Shown: positions 17,139 through 24,580, numbered from the stretch's first letter. The stretch is 64,000 nucleotides of DNA from Bacteroidia bacterium (GCA_022841465.1 JALHRL010000001.1:248001-312000), one strand, 5' to 3'. A program made the numbers and translations. Notes: generated from the letters alone by a model not told the origin.

Positions 17139-17680
17139 TTTTCAGTTGTTTCTTTTTCGTTGTTTAAAAATTCGAACGTTACTCCATTTTGATTATCATT
17201 TGTTTCAATCCACACAAACACTTTAAGCGTGTAGCTGATATCCTGTTTATGAAACTTCCCAATCGTGTCAACATACACAGCATTAATGATGGTGGACTCA
17301 ACAGGTACATCTACTTTTTTAGGAGCAGTTTTTCCTCTAATATCTTTTAATCCTGAGTGAATCTCAAAAGCCTTTGGCTGTTTAAATTCCTCATAAAACA
17401 CAGAGGCTTTGACCCAATCCGAAAAGAAGATGTTTTCTTTTTCCATGCTCTGCAATTTTAGTTTCCCTGCGGTATTATTATTATTATTTACAGTCGCTCT
17501 TGGAATACCTCCTGTTGTATCTTGGATTGTCCCATCTTTAGTTAAATGTGATTTTGCAAACACATCTGTTTCTATTCCAACAATTTTAAAAGCGTGTTTG
17601 GATAGTTTGATTTGAAAATGTTTAACCTGTCCTGCTTTAGTGATGTTTGTTTCACTAACCAATATCCTTACCCTACTCAT
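17135..17680 (-). CDS. Beta-rich protein, candidate capsid-type jelly-roll
   Basis: 181 aa without signal peptide or membrane helix. Strand pattern throughout: RVRILVSETNITKAGQVKHF at the start, a Thr/Asn-rich loop (QDTTGGIPRATVNNNNNTAG), KLKLQSMEKENIFFSDW, and a final pair of strands (ISYTLKVFVWIET). Overlaps by 4 bases with both neighbours. The block of three coupled beta-rich genes recalls the small single-jelly-roll capsid proteins of tailless phages, but no sequence motif proves it. Confidence 0.55.
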   Translation of the reverse strand: MSRVRILVSETNITKAGQVKHFQIKLSKHAFKIVGIETDVFAKSHLTKDGTIQDTTGGIPRATVNNNNNTAGKLKLQSMEKENIFFSDWVKASVFYEEFKQPKAFEIHSGLKDIRGKTAPKKVDVPVESTIINAVYVDTIGKFHKQDISYTLKVFVWIETNDNQNGVTFEFLNNEKETTEK

Positions 17681-18060
17681 ATCTCACTTTCTCTTTCTCC
17701 ATCCACACTTAATGACACGATGTAAGGTGCAAATACCGTTCTGCCATCTTCGCTATCGGTATATTCAAATGTGATCAAGCCATTACTGATAGAAATTTTT
17801 CCGATGAAAAAACAACGCTTATTTGGCTCCACATTTTCCGATGACATGATTTTTTTAGTAGAATACCCCTCAGGATAGATTTCATCTTTATTGATCTCCA
17901 ATCGGAACGATCCTCTGTAATAAGTCAAGTCATCACGGTTAGAAAGGATGCAAACGCCATAAATGGTTTTCACACTTTTATCTACCTCAAAGGTTTTCTT
18001 TACCGTTTTTCTTGCTTCGGTTATTTGCACATCAAATTGCTTGGAATAATATTTTAGCAT
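17677..18060 (-). CDS. Beta-rich protein, candidate capsid-type protein
   Basis: 127 aa, all-beta pattern: QFDVQITEARKTVKKTFEV, VKTIYGVCILSNRDDLTYYR, RCFFIGKISISNGLITFEY, FAPYIVSLSVDGE. Soluble, no cysteine-rich or enzymatic motif. It is the first gene after the hairpin at 18092-18123 and the first of three genes joined by ATGA overlaps. A minor capsid, vertex or spike protein is a reasonable hypothesis; a non-viral carbohydrate-binding sandwich is an alternative. Confidence 0.55.
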   Translation of the reverse strand: MLKYYSKQFDVQITEARKTVKKTFEVDKSVKTIYGVCILSNRDDLTYYRGSFRLEINKDEIYPEGYSTKKIMSSENVEPNKRCFFIGKISISNGLITFEYTDSEDGRTVFAPYIVSLSVDGERESEI

Positions 18061-18091
18061 CTTCTTTTCTCTTTATTATTTCGATTTATTT

Positions 18092-18123
18092 AAAGTGGTT
18101 TGCTAATGAAAGCAAACCACTTT
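18092..18123. terminator. 13-bp perfect hairpin after the candidate major capsid gene
   Basis: AAAGTGGTTTGCT and AGCAAACCACTTT enclose a 6-base loop. It starts 12 bases beyond the stop of the 239-aa gene on the minus strand. The T-run on the downstream side is short (TTT then AT-rich), so it may be a leaky terminator or an RNA-stability element that raises expression of the upstream gene over the downstream ones. Confidence 0.65.
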
Positions 18124-18134
18124 TTACTTTTAGT

Positions 18135-18854
18135 TTATGGAGTTGTGATTGTTCCATGTAACCCAACGTACAAATGTGTTTTCGGGTCTAAGCCATCCAT
18201 CGAGCCTAAGTCAATGGTTGCTTCCACCAAAATATCATCATGGATCATACGAGGGTTTGCCAGTTTGTAATAACCAACCGGAACGGTGTTCATGGTTTTA
18301 GTTTTGAAAATCGTATTCACCGTTTCGGGCATAATGATTTTCTTATTACTTTTTAAACTGAACTCACCGTTGGCAAGTGCTGCAAAGTCTTCCAGGCCAT
18401 CAAACTTAGTTCCTATGATTTTGTCTTTGTTCACTTCTGTCGGAACTCCCGCCAATACAAAGATTCCACTTACCAACATAGCTTGGTTCTTTGGTAATTT
18501 TGCATTGCTGATATTACGCAAGCCTACTTCTTTGTCGTCCTGTGTCTCAAACATCTTTACTGTTTTTGAATTCACAGGTTTGATGCTGTAGATAATGGTA
18601 TCTGCCAAACGCAATTCTCCTTTTAATAAACCATCTTTAATGTGTTGCGGTAATTCATTAAAATGTTTTTCCATTTCACCACGAGAACCCTTACTTGATG
18701 GGACACCTCCCGCCATTTTATTCATGACGCGCATACGCTGAATTGGATTCATGCGTCCTAAAACTCCAAGCAACTCTTCTGTTTCAGGCCCGTCAAGTCC
18801 CAATAGTGCTGCTGAGTTATTGTATTCTTCAATTCCGTCTAATGCTCCTAACAT
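18135..18854 (-). CDS. Candidate major structural (capsid) protein
   Basis: 239 aa, soluble. Residues 1-80 are helical (NPIQRMRVMNKMAGG; HFNELPQHIKDGLLKGE). From 81 on it is beta-rich: LRLADTIIYSIKPVNSK, AMLVSGIFVLAG, VGYYKLANPRMIHDDILVEA, ending THLYVGLHGTITTP. No enzymatic motif. A mid-sized beta-rich protein with its own downstream hairpin, in the centre of a structural block, is what one expects of an abundant shell protein with one jelly-roll. Length is short for a double-jelly-roll capsid protein. No database comparison was possible. Confidence 0.5.
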   Translation of the reverse strand: MLGALDGIEEYNNSAALLGLDGPETEELLGVLGRMNPIQRMRVMNKMAGGVPSSKGSRGEMEKHFNELPQHIKDGLLKGELRLADTIIYSIKPVNSKTVKMFETQDDKEVGLRNISNAKLPKNQAMLVSGIFVLAGVPTEVNKDKIIGTKFDGLEDFAALANGEFSLKSNKKIIMPETVNTIFKTKTMNTVPVGYYKLANPRMIHDDILVEATIDLGSMDGLDPKTHLYVGLHGTITTP

Positions 18855-18917
18855 AATTTTTGTTTTTTAGTTTGTAATTAATTTTCTTTTAATGAGTGAT
18901 GATGAGGGTTTCAGGGT

Positions 18918-19505
18918 TTATATAATGGGCTCTTCACCCAGTTCTCCAATCCCACCTGAAAAGGATTGTTTGCGCTCAAAGTTTTTTGCTGATTCCGCCA
19001 CTTGTCTTTCGATACGGTCTAAATCATCAAATGCTCCTTCAAGTTCTTTACCATTGGGATAAGTGATGTATTGTACTTCACCCATGCTGCTTGTTCCGTC
19101 TTCTTTGTTTTTGCTCTTGATGATTTTGTCCAAAAAAAGTTTACGTTTGAACTCATCTTTAAATGCTGCCATGCGGTCTTTTATTCCTTCAAATCCGTCT
19201 CTTTCAGGGCCGTTCATTACTCCTGCAACTGCCTGATATCCTCCTGATGCCATCATGCCTACTCCGAATGCTGCCGCACCATTACTGCCCATGTAATGTC
19301 CTACACCGGTTATTGCGATTCCGACAAGAAATGAAGAACGTCCCACCACTGCACCTGCTAATCCTCCGCCAATTGCTCCGATCAATACATCTCGTCCAGT
19401 TTCAATGGCGGTCTTTTTAAAATCACCTTTCGCCAATGGATTCGCTCCATTAAGTACCTCGTGTTGGTGCGCTTTTTTTATGTACCTGTTTTTACTTTTT
19501 CCCAT
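18918..19505 (-). CDS. Glycine-zipper membrane protein
   Basis: 195 aa. A basic N-terminus (GKSKNRYIKKAHQHE) is followed by three glycine-rich hydrophobic stretches (about 39-95: VLIGAIGGGLAGAVVG, LVGIAITGVGHYMG, FGVGMMASGGYQAVAG), then a soluble charged C-terminus. Such glycine zippers pack membrane helices tightly and occur in phage DNA-ejection and internal-membrane proteins. It lies directly upstream of the candidate capsid gene. Function unknown. Confidence 0.65.
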   Translation of the reverse strand: MGKSKNRYIKKAHQHEVLNGANPLAKGDFKKTAIETGRDVLIGAIGGGLAGAVVGRSSFLVGIAITGVGHYMGSNGAAAFGVGMMASGGYQAVAGVMNGPERDGFEGIKDRMAAFKDEFKRKLFLDKIIKSKNKEDGTSSMGEVQYITYPNGKELEGAFDDLDRIERQVAESAKNFERKQSFSGGIGELGEEPII

Positions 19506-19548
19506 TTTTATTTTTTGTTATTTAATTCAACTCAAAAATTATTTTCTC

Positions 19549-21303
19549 TTACAGTAATGCCACCGATTCCTTCTTTTGCTTTTTACTTTTGAAGTGTTTG
19601 TGTTTTTTGTGCTTGTATTTTTTCTTGCTTCTCGGTACTCCTGATAGAGATGTTTTCGGAGTACCTTCTTTTTTATGCGTAACAATTTTGTATCCCGCGA
19701 AGAGTAAACCCAAACTGCCCACACCAATCGCTACTGGCTTGATCCATTTTTTGTTCTTGTTCCAAAAGCCTTCGGGCTTGTCATTGTCAGCACTTTCTTT
19801 TTCTTTCGTTTTGCTTTTGGTCTTCCCATTGATGTTGGAATCATCAGATGAATCGTTTGATACATCATCATCTCCACCTCCGCCACCACTACTACTACTA
19901 CTACTATTTCCTCCACCCCCTGATGAACCAGAAGAGGCTGAGCTTTTGCTTTTAGTAGTTATATTTCCACCACCTTCTGCGCTTGATCCACCACCTTCTT
20001 CAGAAGAACCACCTCCACCTTCTTCGCTTCCTGATCCTTCGCCACCTGATTCTTCGCCTTCTTTTCCTTTTTTCGGAAAGATGTTACCGACACCTTTTAA
20101 TAGTGCTGCAATAGCTCCAATCACTCCTGTTGCTGATGCAATAGCGGTTGCTGTTACTATTCCTAACGAACCAAAATCATCTTGTACTCCTGATAATTCA
20201 TCGTGGTACATATCCGTTCCTAGGACAGCAGAAGCGTCCGATGTTTCATCAAGACCATCTAATGGATCATAGCCTGCTCCTAAACCGCTTACTTCATGAT
20301 TTTTATTTCCTTTTCCAGTAAGAATCGCTTTCTTTAAGTTTTCCGGTTTGCCTCCCATACCGTAAAAAATCTTTTCAAGTTTTTCTCTAATTGATTTGAG
20401 CTTAGCGAATTTTCCCATATCCAAGCCTTTGCTTTTAGCGGCTTCATCGCTCAGATATGACCATTTTAAACGTTCCCCGATTTTCATCACGTTTAATTTT
20501 GCAGAGAGCAAAACCCCTGCACGAATAGTTGCTGTTGCAGGATTTAATTTATTAGTAAAGTGCAGCCCCTTCTTAAGTATTGTTTTTAATTTACCTTTCT
20601 TCTTTCCGCCACCTCCTTGTGAGCCTCCCCCGGAACCTCCTCCACTTTTTGCTTTTCTTCGGAAAATTTTTCCTAATTCCGACATTGCTTGGCTATCATC
20701 AAAGATGCCTACCAAGTCAAGTGTGTCAATGTTTTTGGAATCGTAGATTCCATTCAAATATTCTAAATCCATGTTTGTGTCTTTTTTTTCGCTGTAGGGT
20801 TCTTCGTAATTAAAATTTCTCACCACGCAATCAATCGTTATGTAAGAGCCATCACTTAAAGGAACAATGGGGTAGATGTGCTGAAAGCGGTCTTCTTTGT
20901 ATTTGGTAATTCGTAGCTTGTGTCTGATTTTTAAATTGCTCAGAATACTGCTGATAAATACTGTGTAACAATCACAATCTACTCCTTGTATATTGCCTCT
21001 GTCATGCCATGCTCTTGCAGGACTTCTTACTTGCTCTTTTCCATCTTCATCTTTTTTGTAGGCGATATGATCGTAAACAAATTGCCAAATGTTTGAACAC
21101 GTTTCTTTTACACTATTGCCCTTTAAAATTTTAGCAATCTTCTCCGTATGAAACAATGTATCTCTGACTACTTGTGGAATAAAGCGAATCGTATCCGCTA
21201 CTGTTGCCCCTTCTTTTTTAGTGATGGTGGTCAGCATTGCCCTTGGAAACAAATGGTCGTATTCCTTACCGTTTTTTACTCGTATCGTTTCTCTTCTTTC
21301 CAT
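19549..21303 (-). CDS. Transglutaminase-like cysteine peptidase with Gly/Ser-rich linker and C-terminal membrane anchor
   Basis: 584 aa from ATG 21303, which has AAGGA 11-15 bases upstream; a start at 21375 would run into the previous gene. The transglutaminase-like domain (about 65-165) has Cys110 (GVDCDCYTVF), His142 (FQHIYPIV) and Asp158 (YITIDC), a complete triad. A helical region (about 215-310) and a hydrophobic Ala/Gly stretch (IVTATAIASATGVIGAIAAL) follow. Then come about 90 residues of Gly/Ser/Glu repeats, a membrane helix (PVAIGVGSLGLLFAGYKIV, about 522-541), and a very basic Lys/His tail. Such enzymes cleave or cross-link peptides; wall remodelling or particle maturation are both possible. 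Confidence 0.8.
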   Translation of the reverse strand: MERRETIRVKNGKEYDHLFPRAMLTTITKKEGATVADTIRFIPQVVRDTLFHTEKIAKILKGNSVKETCSNIWQFVYDHIAYKKDEDGKEQVRSPARAWHDRGNIQGVDCDCYTVFISSILSNLKIRHKLRITKYKEDRFQHIYPIVPLSDGSYITIDCVVRNFNYEEPYSEKKDTNMDLEYLNGIYDSKNIDTLDLVGIFDDSQAMSELGKIFRRKAKSGGGSGGGSQGGGGKKKGKLKTILKKGLHFTNKLNPATATIRAGVLLSAKLNVMKIGERLKWSYLSDEAAKSKGLDMGKFAKLKSIREKLEKIFYGMGGKPENLKKAILTGKGNKNHEVSGLGAGYDPLDGLDETSDASAVLGTDMYHDELSGVQDDFGSLGIVTATAIASATGVIGAIAALLKGVGNIFPKKGKEGEESGGEGSGSEEGGGGSSEEGGGSSAEGGGNITTKSKSSASSGSSGGGGNSSSSSSGGGGGDDDVSNDSSDDSNINGKTKSKTKEKESADNDKPEGFWNKNKKWIKPVAIGVGSLGLLFAGYKIVTHKKEGTPKTSLSGVPRSKKKYKHKKHKHFKSKKQKKESVALL

Positions 21304-21304
21304 G

Positions 21305-21796
21305 TTATATTTTTCCTTGACTGAGTGTAATGGTGTCTGCCTTGGTGTAGGGAATTTTTTTCCAACCGATATCAATTGTCGTGAGTGTTTTTACTTCCAA
21401 CTTTACAGGCTCCTTATTTTGAATGGCTTTTATTAGCCCACCGGATAAAGAAAAAATATTCATTAGCGGAACTTTTATCATCATCTTGTCAATAATAGCT
21501 TCTCCGAAAGCCGGTATCTGAATGTCTTTATCCAATACCTGTGAAGAGCCTACTGTTGTTCCTTTGTAAACCAATTTGATAAATGGAAATTTAATTTTGA
21601 AAGCCGTACGTGTCGGATTTTTTAATTGTACATCTACTCTTAAAGTCAATCCTGAAAAATCCAGTTTGTGAATTTTTACCATCGGTACTGTTTCCAGCTC
21701 CGCATTCATTTTATTGAGTCTTAATAGATATACAGTTCCACCGATTAACCCGCCCCCGATGATTGTCCCTACCGTTATTTTTTTCCAAGTCTCCAT
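21305..21796 (-). CDS. Membrane-anchored LEA14-like (WHy domain) protein
   Basis: 163 aa. N-terminal membrane helix (ITVGTIIGGGLIGGTVYLLR, 7-26), then a beta-sandwich with the LEA14/WHy pattern: VKIHKLDFSGLTLRVDVQLK, NPTRTAFKIKFPFIKLVYKG, then a strand ending MMIKVPL. LEA14-type domains are found in desiccation proteins and in some envelope proteins. It shares base 21796 with the upstream gene and ends one base before the transglutaminase-like start, so all three membrane proteins are coupled. Confidence 0.7.
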   Translation of the reverse strand: METWKKITVGTIIGGGLIGGTVYLLRLNKMNAELETVPMVKIHKLDFSGLTLRVDVQLKNPTRTAFKIKFPFIKLVYKGTTVGSSQVLDKDIQIPAFGEAIIDKMMIKVPLMNIFSLSGGLIKAIQNKEPVKLEVKTLTTIDIGWKKIPYTKADTITLSQGKI

Positions 21797-21981
21797 TACT
21801 TCTTTTTTAATCGTTCGCTGATGTAATCGCCCGCCACTTTAAATGCCATCCAAATCACTCCGCCCACGAGTGCTTTGACTGCATAATCGGCAAGTCCTGA
21901 GTAGTCCAGGTTAGCAAGCAGAATAGTTCCTGTGAGGAACATATTGCTGCTGCTATCTGAACTGCTTTGATTTTCTTTCAT
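21796..21981 (-). CDS. 61-aa membrane protein with a strong Shine-Dalgarno
   Basis: Start chosen at ATG 21981 because AAGGAGGG lies 5-12 bases upstream, a perfect Shine-Dalgarno that is unusual in Bacteroidota. A longer in-frame start at 22035 is rejected. Serine-rich N-terminus (KENQSSSDSSSNMFLTG), then one or two hydrophobic stretches (LTGTILLANL and YAVKALVGGVIWMAFKVAG), then a basic end (RLKKK). First gene of the membrane/structural block after a 108-base gap. Function unknown. Confidence 0.65.
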   Translation of the reverse strand: MKENQSSSDSSSNMFLTGTILLANLDYSGLADYAVKALVGGVIWMAFKVAGDYISERLKKK

Positions 21982-22089
21982 TGTGCCCTCCTTTTTTAAT
22001 TGTAAGTATTGATTACGGGAACAAAGGAATGGCAAGGGTTTGACTCACTTTCCGAAAACTGAAATAGAATGAAATAAACAGTAATAGAT

Positions 22090-22530
22090 TTAAATCGATT
22101 CGCATAACATTTCTTTTTTCACGTCACGACTGCATTCCTTTAAATCGATACTTGGATAGTAATATTTATGCAGTAGGGTTATTGCATTGGCACAACCTTC
22201 AGAAAGAAGGCGCTCAATAAAAAATTCTTTTAGCGCTATATTACGACCATAGTCAAACCATCGATTCTTACTAAGAGAATGCGTGATAATACTATTACAA
22301 CTGTCTTCAATCGCATCACTATCAAATTCATTTTTCTTTTGCGTTTGTAAATAACATTGAATAGTATTGATTTCAGACGGTTTAAGGTGTTGCAAAAAAA
22401 TTCGCTTAACATCTTCGGTAGAAATAGAATGTTTACAGGAAGGTGCTGTGGCTGATATTTTATTACCACCGTATATTACAATACTTTGTAAAAACTGTCG
22501 GTCGTCGAATATATGATCCATTGTGTTCAT
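22090..22530 (-). CDS. Hypothetical helical protein of the module's early block
   Basis: 146 aa, soluble and helical, with eight cysteines scattered along it. No motif recognised (segments: VKRIFLQHLKPSEINTIQCY, ALKEFFIERLLSEG). It starts one base after the DUF4248-like gene stop and is followed by a 108-base gap, so it belongs to the first, regulatory-looking group of three genes. An in-frame ATG four codons on is an alternative start. Confidence 0.6.
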   Translation of the reverse strand: MNTMDHIFDDRQFLQSIVIYGGNKISATAPSCKHSISTEDVKRIFLQHLKPSEINTIQCYLQTQKKNEFDSDAIEDSCNSIITHSLSKNRWFDYGRNIALKEFFIERLLSEGCANAITLLHKYYYPSIDLKECSRDVKKEMLCESI

Positions 22531-22531
22531 T

Positions 22532-22741
22532 TTAGAATTCTACAATACCGGGTATCCCCAAATGATTTATGATAACCTGCACCTGTTTGATGGTGTAGAA
22601 ATTGCCTTTGAGTTCTCCTATTTCCTGTTCAAATGATTCTATCCATCGTTTGAATACGGAGTAAGAAACATCATACATTTTAAGAATTTCTTTTTGGGAG
22701 TAAGCTTTGAGGATGAATTTACCTTCTGTTTTATTTTCCAT
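22532..22741 (-). CDS. DUF4248-like small HTH protein
   Basis: 69 aa. Pattern AYSQKEILKMYDVSYSVFKR, then WIESF, then a segment with YTIKQVQVIINHLGIPG. This matches DUF4248-type proteins, whose MerR/excisionase-like helix-turn-helix ends in 'TxxQVxxIxxxLGxP'. It overlaps the 208-aa gene by 11 bases. A paralogue lies at 24386. Likely a DNA-binding regulator or excisionase-like factor of the element. Confidence 0.7.
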   Translation of the reverse strand: MENKTEGKFILKAYSQKEILKMYDVSYSVFKRWIESFEQEIGELKGNFYTIKQVQVIINHLGIPGIVEF

Positions 22742-23357
22742 CTTTTCCTGATTTTAAAAAGTTGACATGAACTGTGATGTTGTAAAACAGTTGTGTTAAT
22801 TTTTCATCCTGGTACTGGATGAGTTTTTCGTTGATCTCTAAAAAGAGTTCCATTTTAGAATCGCTGATGTAAAGCATTAACCTTTTAGCAATAAATCTTA
22901 ATCCTGATTCTTTATCGAAATGGTTTTCTTCTCGATCTTTTAGTAAAGCAGTGTATTCATCTTCGCCTCTCGATAAAACTTTGTTGTAATCCTGCAAGCA
23001 TTGCGGATTCATGTGCGCGAAGCTTTTATAAATGCAGAGTTCTCTTTCAACGATGTTTGCACTGTGAGTTTCTGCCTCTGTAGATTGCTCTATAACATTG
23101 CGTAAAACTTCATAGTGAGGAACCAATCGCTCAAAATAGAAAGCCGGATTAATTGCTCTTGCTACTTTTTGCATCAGGCCTAATGTTTCAACGCAGAGGT
23201 TGGCGTAGAACAAACTCTCTTGTTCAATACAGGCTTTACGTTTCTTTTCCCGTTTCAGGAAATAGTAATGTGATTTTTTTGAGATTTTTTTTTGTGGATG
23301 CTTTCCACCTTTTATTACTCTTAGGTTTGAGTGATGCTGTTGCTTTTGTGCCGTCAT
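22731..23357 (-). CDS. Hypothetical first gene of the virus-like operon
   Basis: 208 aa, soluble. Very basic N-terminus (HPQKKISKKSHYYFLKREKK), followed by an all-helical body (LYISDSKMELFLEINEKLIQ; QLFYNITVHVNFLK). No family recognised. As the promoter-proximal gene, with a nucleic-acid-binding-like start, it may be a regulator or initiator. It is divergent from the trypsin-like protease across 193 bases. Confidence 0.65.
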   Translation of the reverse strand: MTAQKQQHHSNLRVIKGGKHPQKKISKKSHYYFLKREKKRKACIEQESLFYANLCVETLGLMQKVARAINPAFYFERLVPHYEVLRNVIEQSTEAETHSANIVERELCIYKSFAHMNPQCLQDYNKVLSRGEDEYTALLKDREENHFDKESGLRFIAKRLMLYISDSKMELFLEINEKLIQYQDEKLTQLFYNITVHVNFLKSGKDGK

Positions 23358-23550
23358 AATTTTTGGTTTTAAAATTTATGAGGCAAAGGTGGGATGGTAC
23401 AAATGGCCAACTTCCAGTTAGGGCAGTTTTTGCAGAGTTGGGCGAAAAATGGTTGAAATTGTAAGTTTGGGCTGTTTTGTTAGATGAAGAATTCATCAAA
23501 TTCGAGTATATTTGTTATGTAGCGCTGAAACATTCAACCCTTCAACAGAA
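23358..23550. promoter_or_regulatory. Divergent control region of the virus-like operon
   Basis: 193 bases between oppositely directed genes. For the plus gene a -7 box TATATTTG lies at 23507-23514, without a clear -33 box. For the minus operon a CACCTTTG, one base from the TAnnTTTG consensus, is followed by the ATG. The spacer holds CCAACTT and AGTTGGG/AGTTAGGG strings (23411-23457); a related CCAAGTTGGG sits upstream of the second DUF4248-like gene (about 24643-24652). These may be shared operator half-sites. Confidence 0.4.
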
Positions 23551-24366
23551 ATGAGTAATTTAATCGAGAGAGAGTTTTCCATGACCGAAATATTAGTAAA
23601 AACAACTTATCAGGTTGTTATTAGCAAGGAGAATTCTTTTCAAAGCAATCCTATTGCATTTGGGGCAGGTTTTTTTATTAATTATAAAGGCAATTTGTTT
23701 TTTATAACAGCTGACCACAATATTCATATTGAAGACCATAAAATAAACGAAAGAACAGGCAGCGACAACTTTCTGGCAATCTTAAACAACATAAGTGATA
23801 AGAGTACATTTTCTACGTTAATGACTCCAATAGGAGGTTTCTACTATATGCAAAGTTTCGATATTTCAAAAAGGGACTTGAATCCTCAATTGATTGACGT
23901 AGCAATAAGTTTAGTTAACAGGAGTATATTTCAAGCTCCATTTCGCACAGATGAAGATATAATGGATGAAAATTCAAATTTATTAGTGCGCGCAAATGAA
24001 GAAAAATTTGAATTTTTAGACGAACATATTATTGAACCTTCAACAGAAGACTCCTATTATGTATTTGGAAAAATAAAACCACATTTTAAAGGTTTGTTTC
24101 TGCATAGGTCAAACACTTTTAAGAATAACTTAAAATTCATCAACAGGTATGGTAATTATTTGCTGTTGAACACGAGAGAGGAAATTTTGGATTATGAAGA
24201 TTGGGCGGGTTTAAGTGGTTCTCCTGTTTTAAATCAAGAAGGAAAATGTATTGGAGTTTTGTGTTCAGTAAATGAAGGCACGAAATCCGTTTTTGTTAAA
24301 CCTTTCAGTATAATCTTACCTTTTTTGGACACCATTATACTACAAGAACAACTTAATAAAAATTAG
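23551..24366 (+). CDS. Trypsin-like serine peptidase
   Basis: 271 aa from ATG 23551, placed about 37 bases after a TATATTTG box; an upstream TTG at 23512 would overlap that box. Chymotrypsin-fold triad by pattern: His in FFITADHNIHI, Asp in QLIDVAISLV, Ser in WAGLSGSPVLN followed by GKCIGVL. No signal peptide, so it acts in the cytoplasm. Such lone cytosolic trypsin-like proteins are often found in accessory and defence regions. It is the only plus-strand gene beside the virus-like operon and could be cargo or a control protease. Confidence 0.75.
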   Translation: MSNLIEREFSMTEILVKTTYQVVISKENSFQSNPIAFGAGFFINYKGNLFFITADHNIHIEDHKINERTGSDNFLAILNNISDKSTFSTLMTPIGGFYYMQSFDISKRDLNPQLIDVAISLVNRSIFQAPFRTDEDIMDENSNLLVRANEEKFEFLDEHIIEPSTEDSYYVFGKIKPHFKGLFLHRSNTFKNNLKFINRYGNYLLLNTREEILDYEDWAGLSGSPVLNQEGKCIGVLCSVNEGTKSVFVKPFSIILPFLDTIILQEQLNKN

Positions 24367-24385
24367 CACTACCATTTAACAATAA

Positions 24386-24580
24386 CTACTCGCCTGGTAA
24401 TCCCAATTTTTCAAAAATCACTTTTACCTGTTTTGGAGTGTAGTATCGTCCAATTCTCTTTCCAATGCTCTTATCAAAGGGTTTTAACCAAGAGCTCATT
24501 GATTTAACTCCAATATTGTATAGATGCGCAAGTTCCTGTTTTGAGTACGCTCTGATTTCTATTTTTGATTCTGTTACCAT
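24386..24580 (-). CDS. DUF4248-like small HTH protein, second copy
   Basis: 64 aa: IEIRAYSKQELAHLYNIGVK, then SWLKPF, then YYTPKQVKVIFEKLGLPGE. Paralogue of the protein at 22532 (same AYS-K-E-L/I start and Y-T-x-KQV-x-x-I-x-x-LG-x-PG end). In Bacteroidota such genes often sit beside RteC-type genes, as here. Convergent with the protease (19-base gap). Probable DNA-binding regulator. Confidence 0.72.
   Translation of the reverse strand: MVTESKIEIRAYSKQELAHLYNIGVKSMSSWLKPFDKSIGKRIGRYYTPKQVKVIFEKLGLPGE

Larger units (their letters stand above)
6702..23550 (-). mobile_element. Putative virus-like (tailless provirus or satellite) gene module
   Basis: Twenty-two minus-strand genes with little or no intergenic space, three internal or terminal hairpins and a divergent control region at the right end. 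Content: small regulators, membrane proteins, beta-rich candidate capsid proteins, amidase, L,D-transpeptidase-like protein, holin-like and spanin-like proteins, two DNA methyltransferases and a RecA-fold ATPase. No terminase, portal, tail, relaxase or polymerase gene was seen. No integrase lies inside; the nearest is the serine recombinase at 30609. Boundaries are set by operon structure, not by identified att sites. Confidence 0.65.

Noticed and set aside
19589-20272. 227-codon plus-strand frame rich in Pro/Ser
   Set aside because: It is the antisense of the Gly/Ser-rich linker of the transglutaminase-like gene; the repeats create a long open frame by chance.
6752-23357. Interpretation as a tailed prophage, conjugative transposon or contractile injection system
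   Set aside because: No terminase, portal, tail, sheath, baseplate, relaxase or Tra-type gene could be recognised in any of the 22 proteins.
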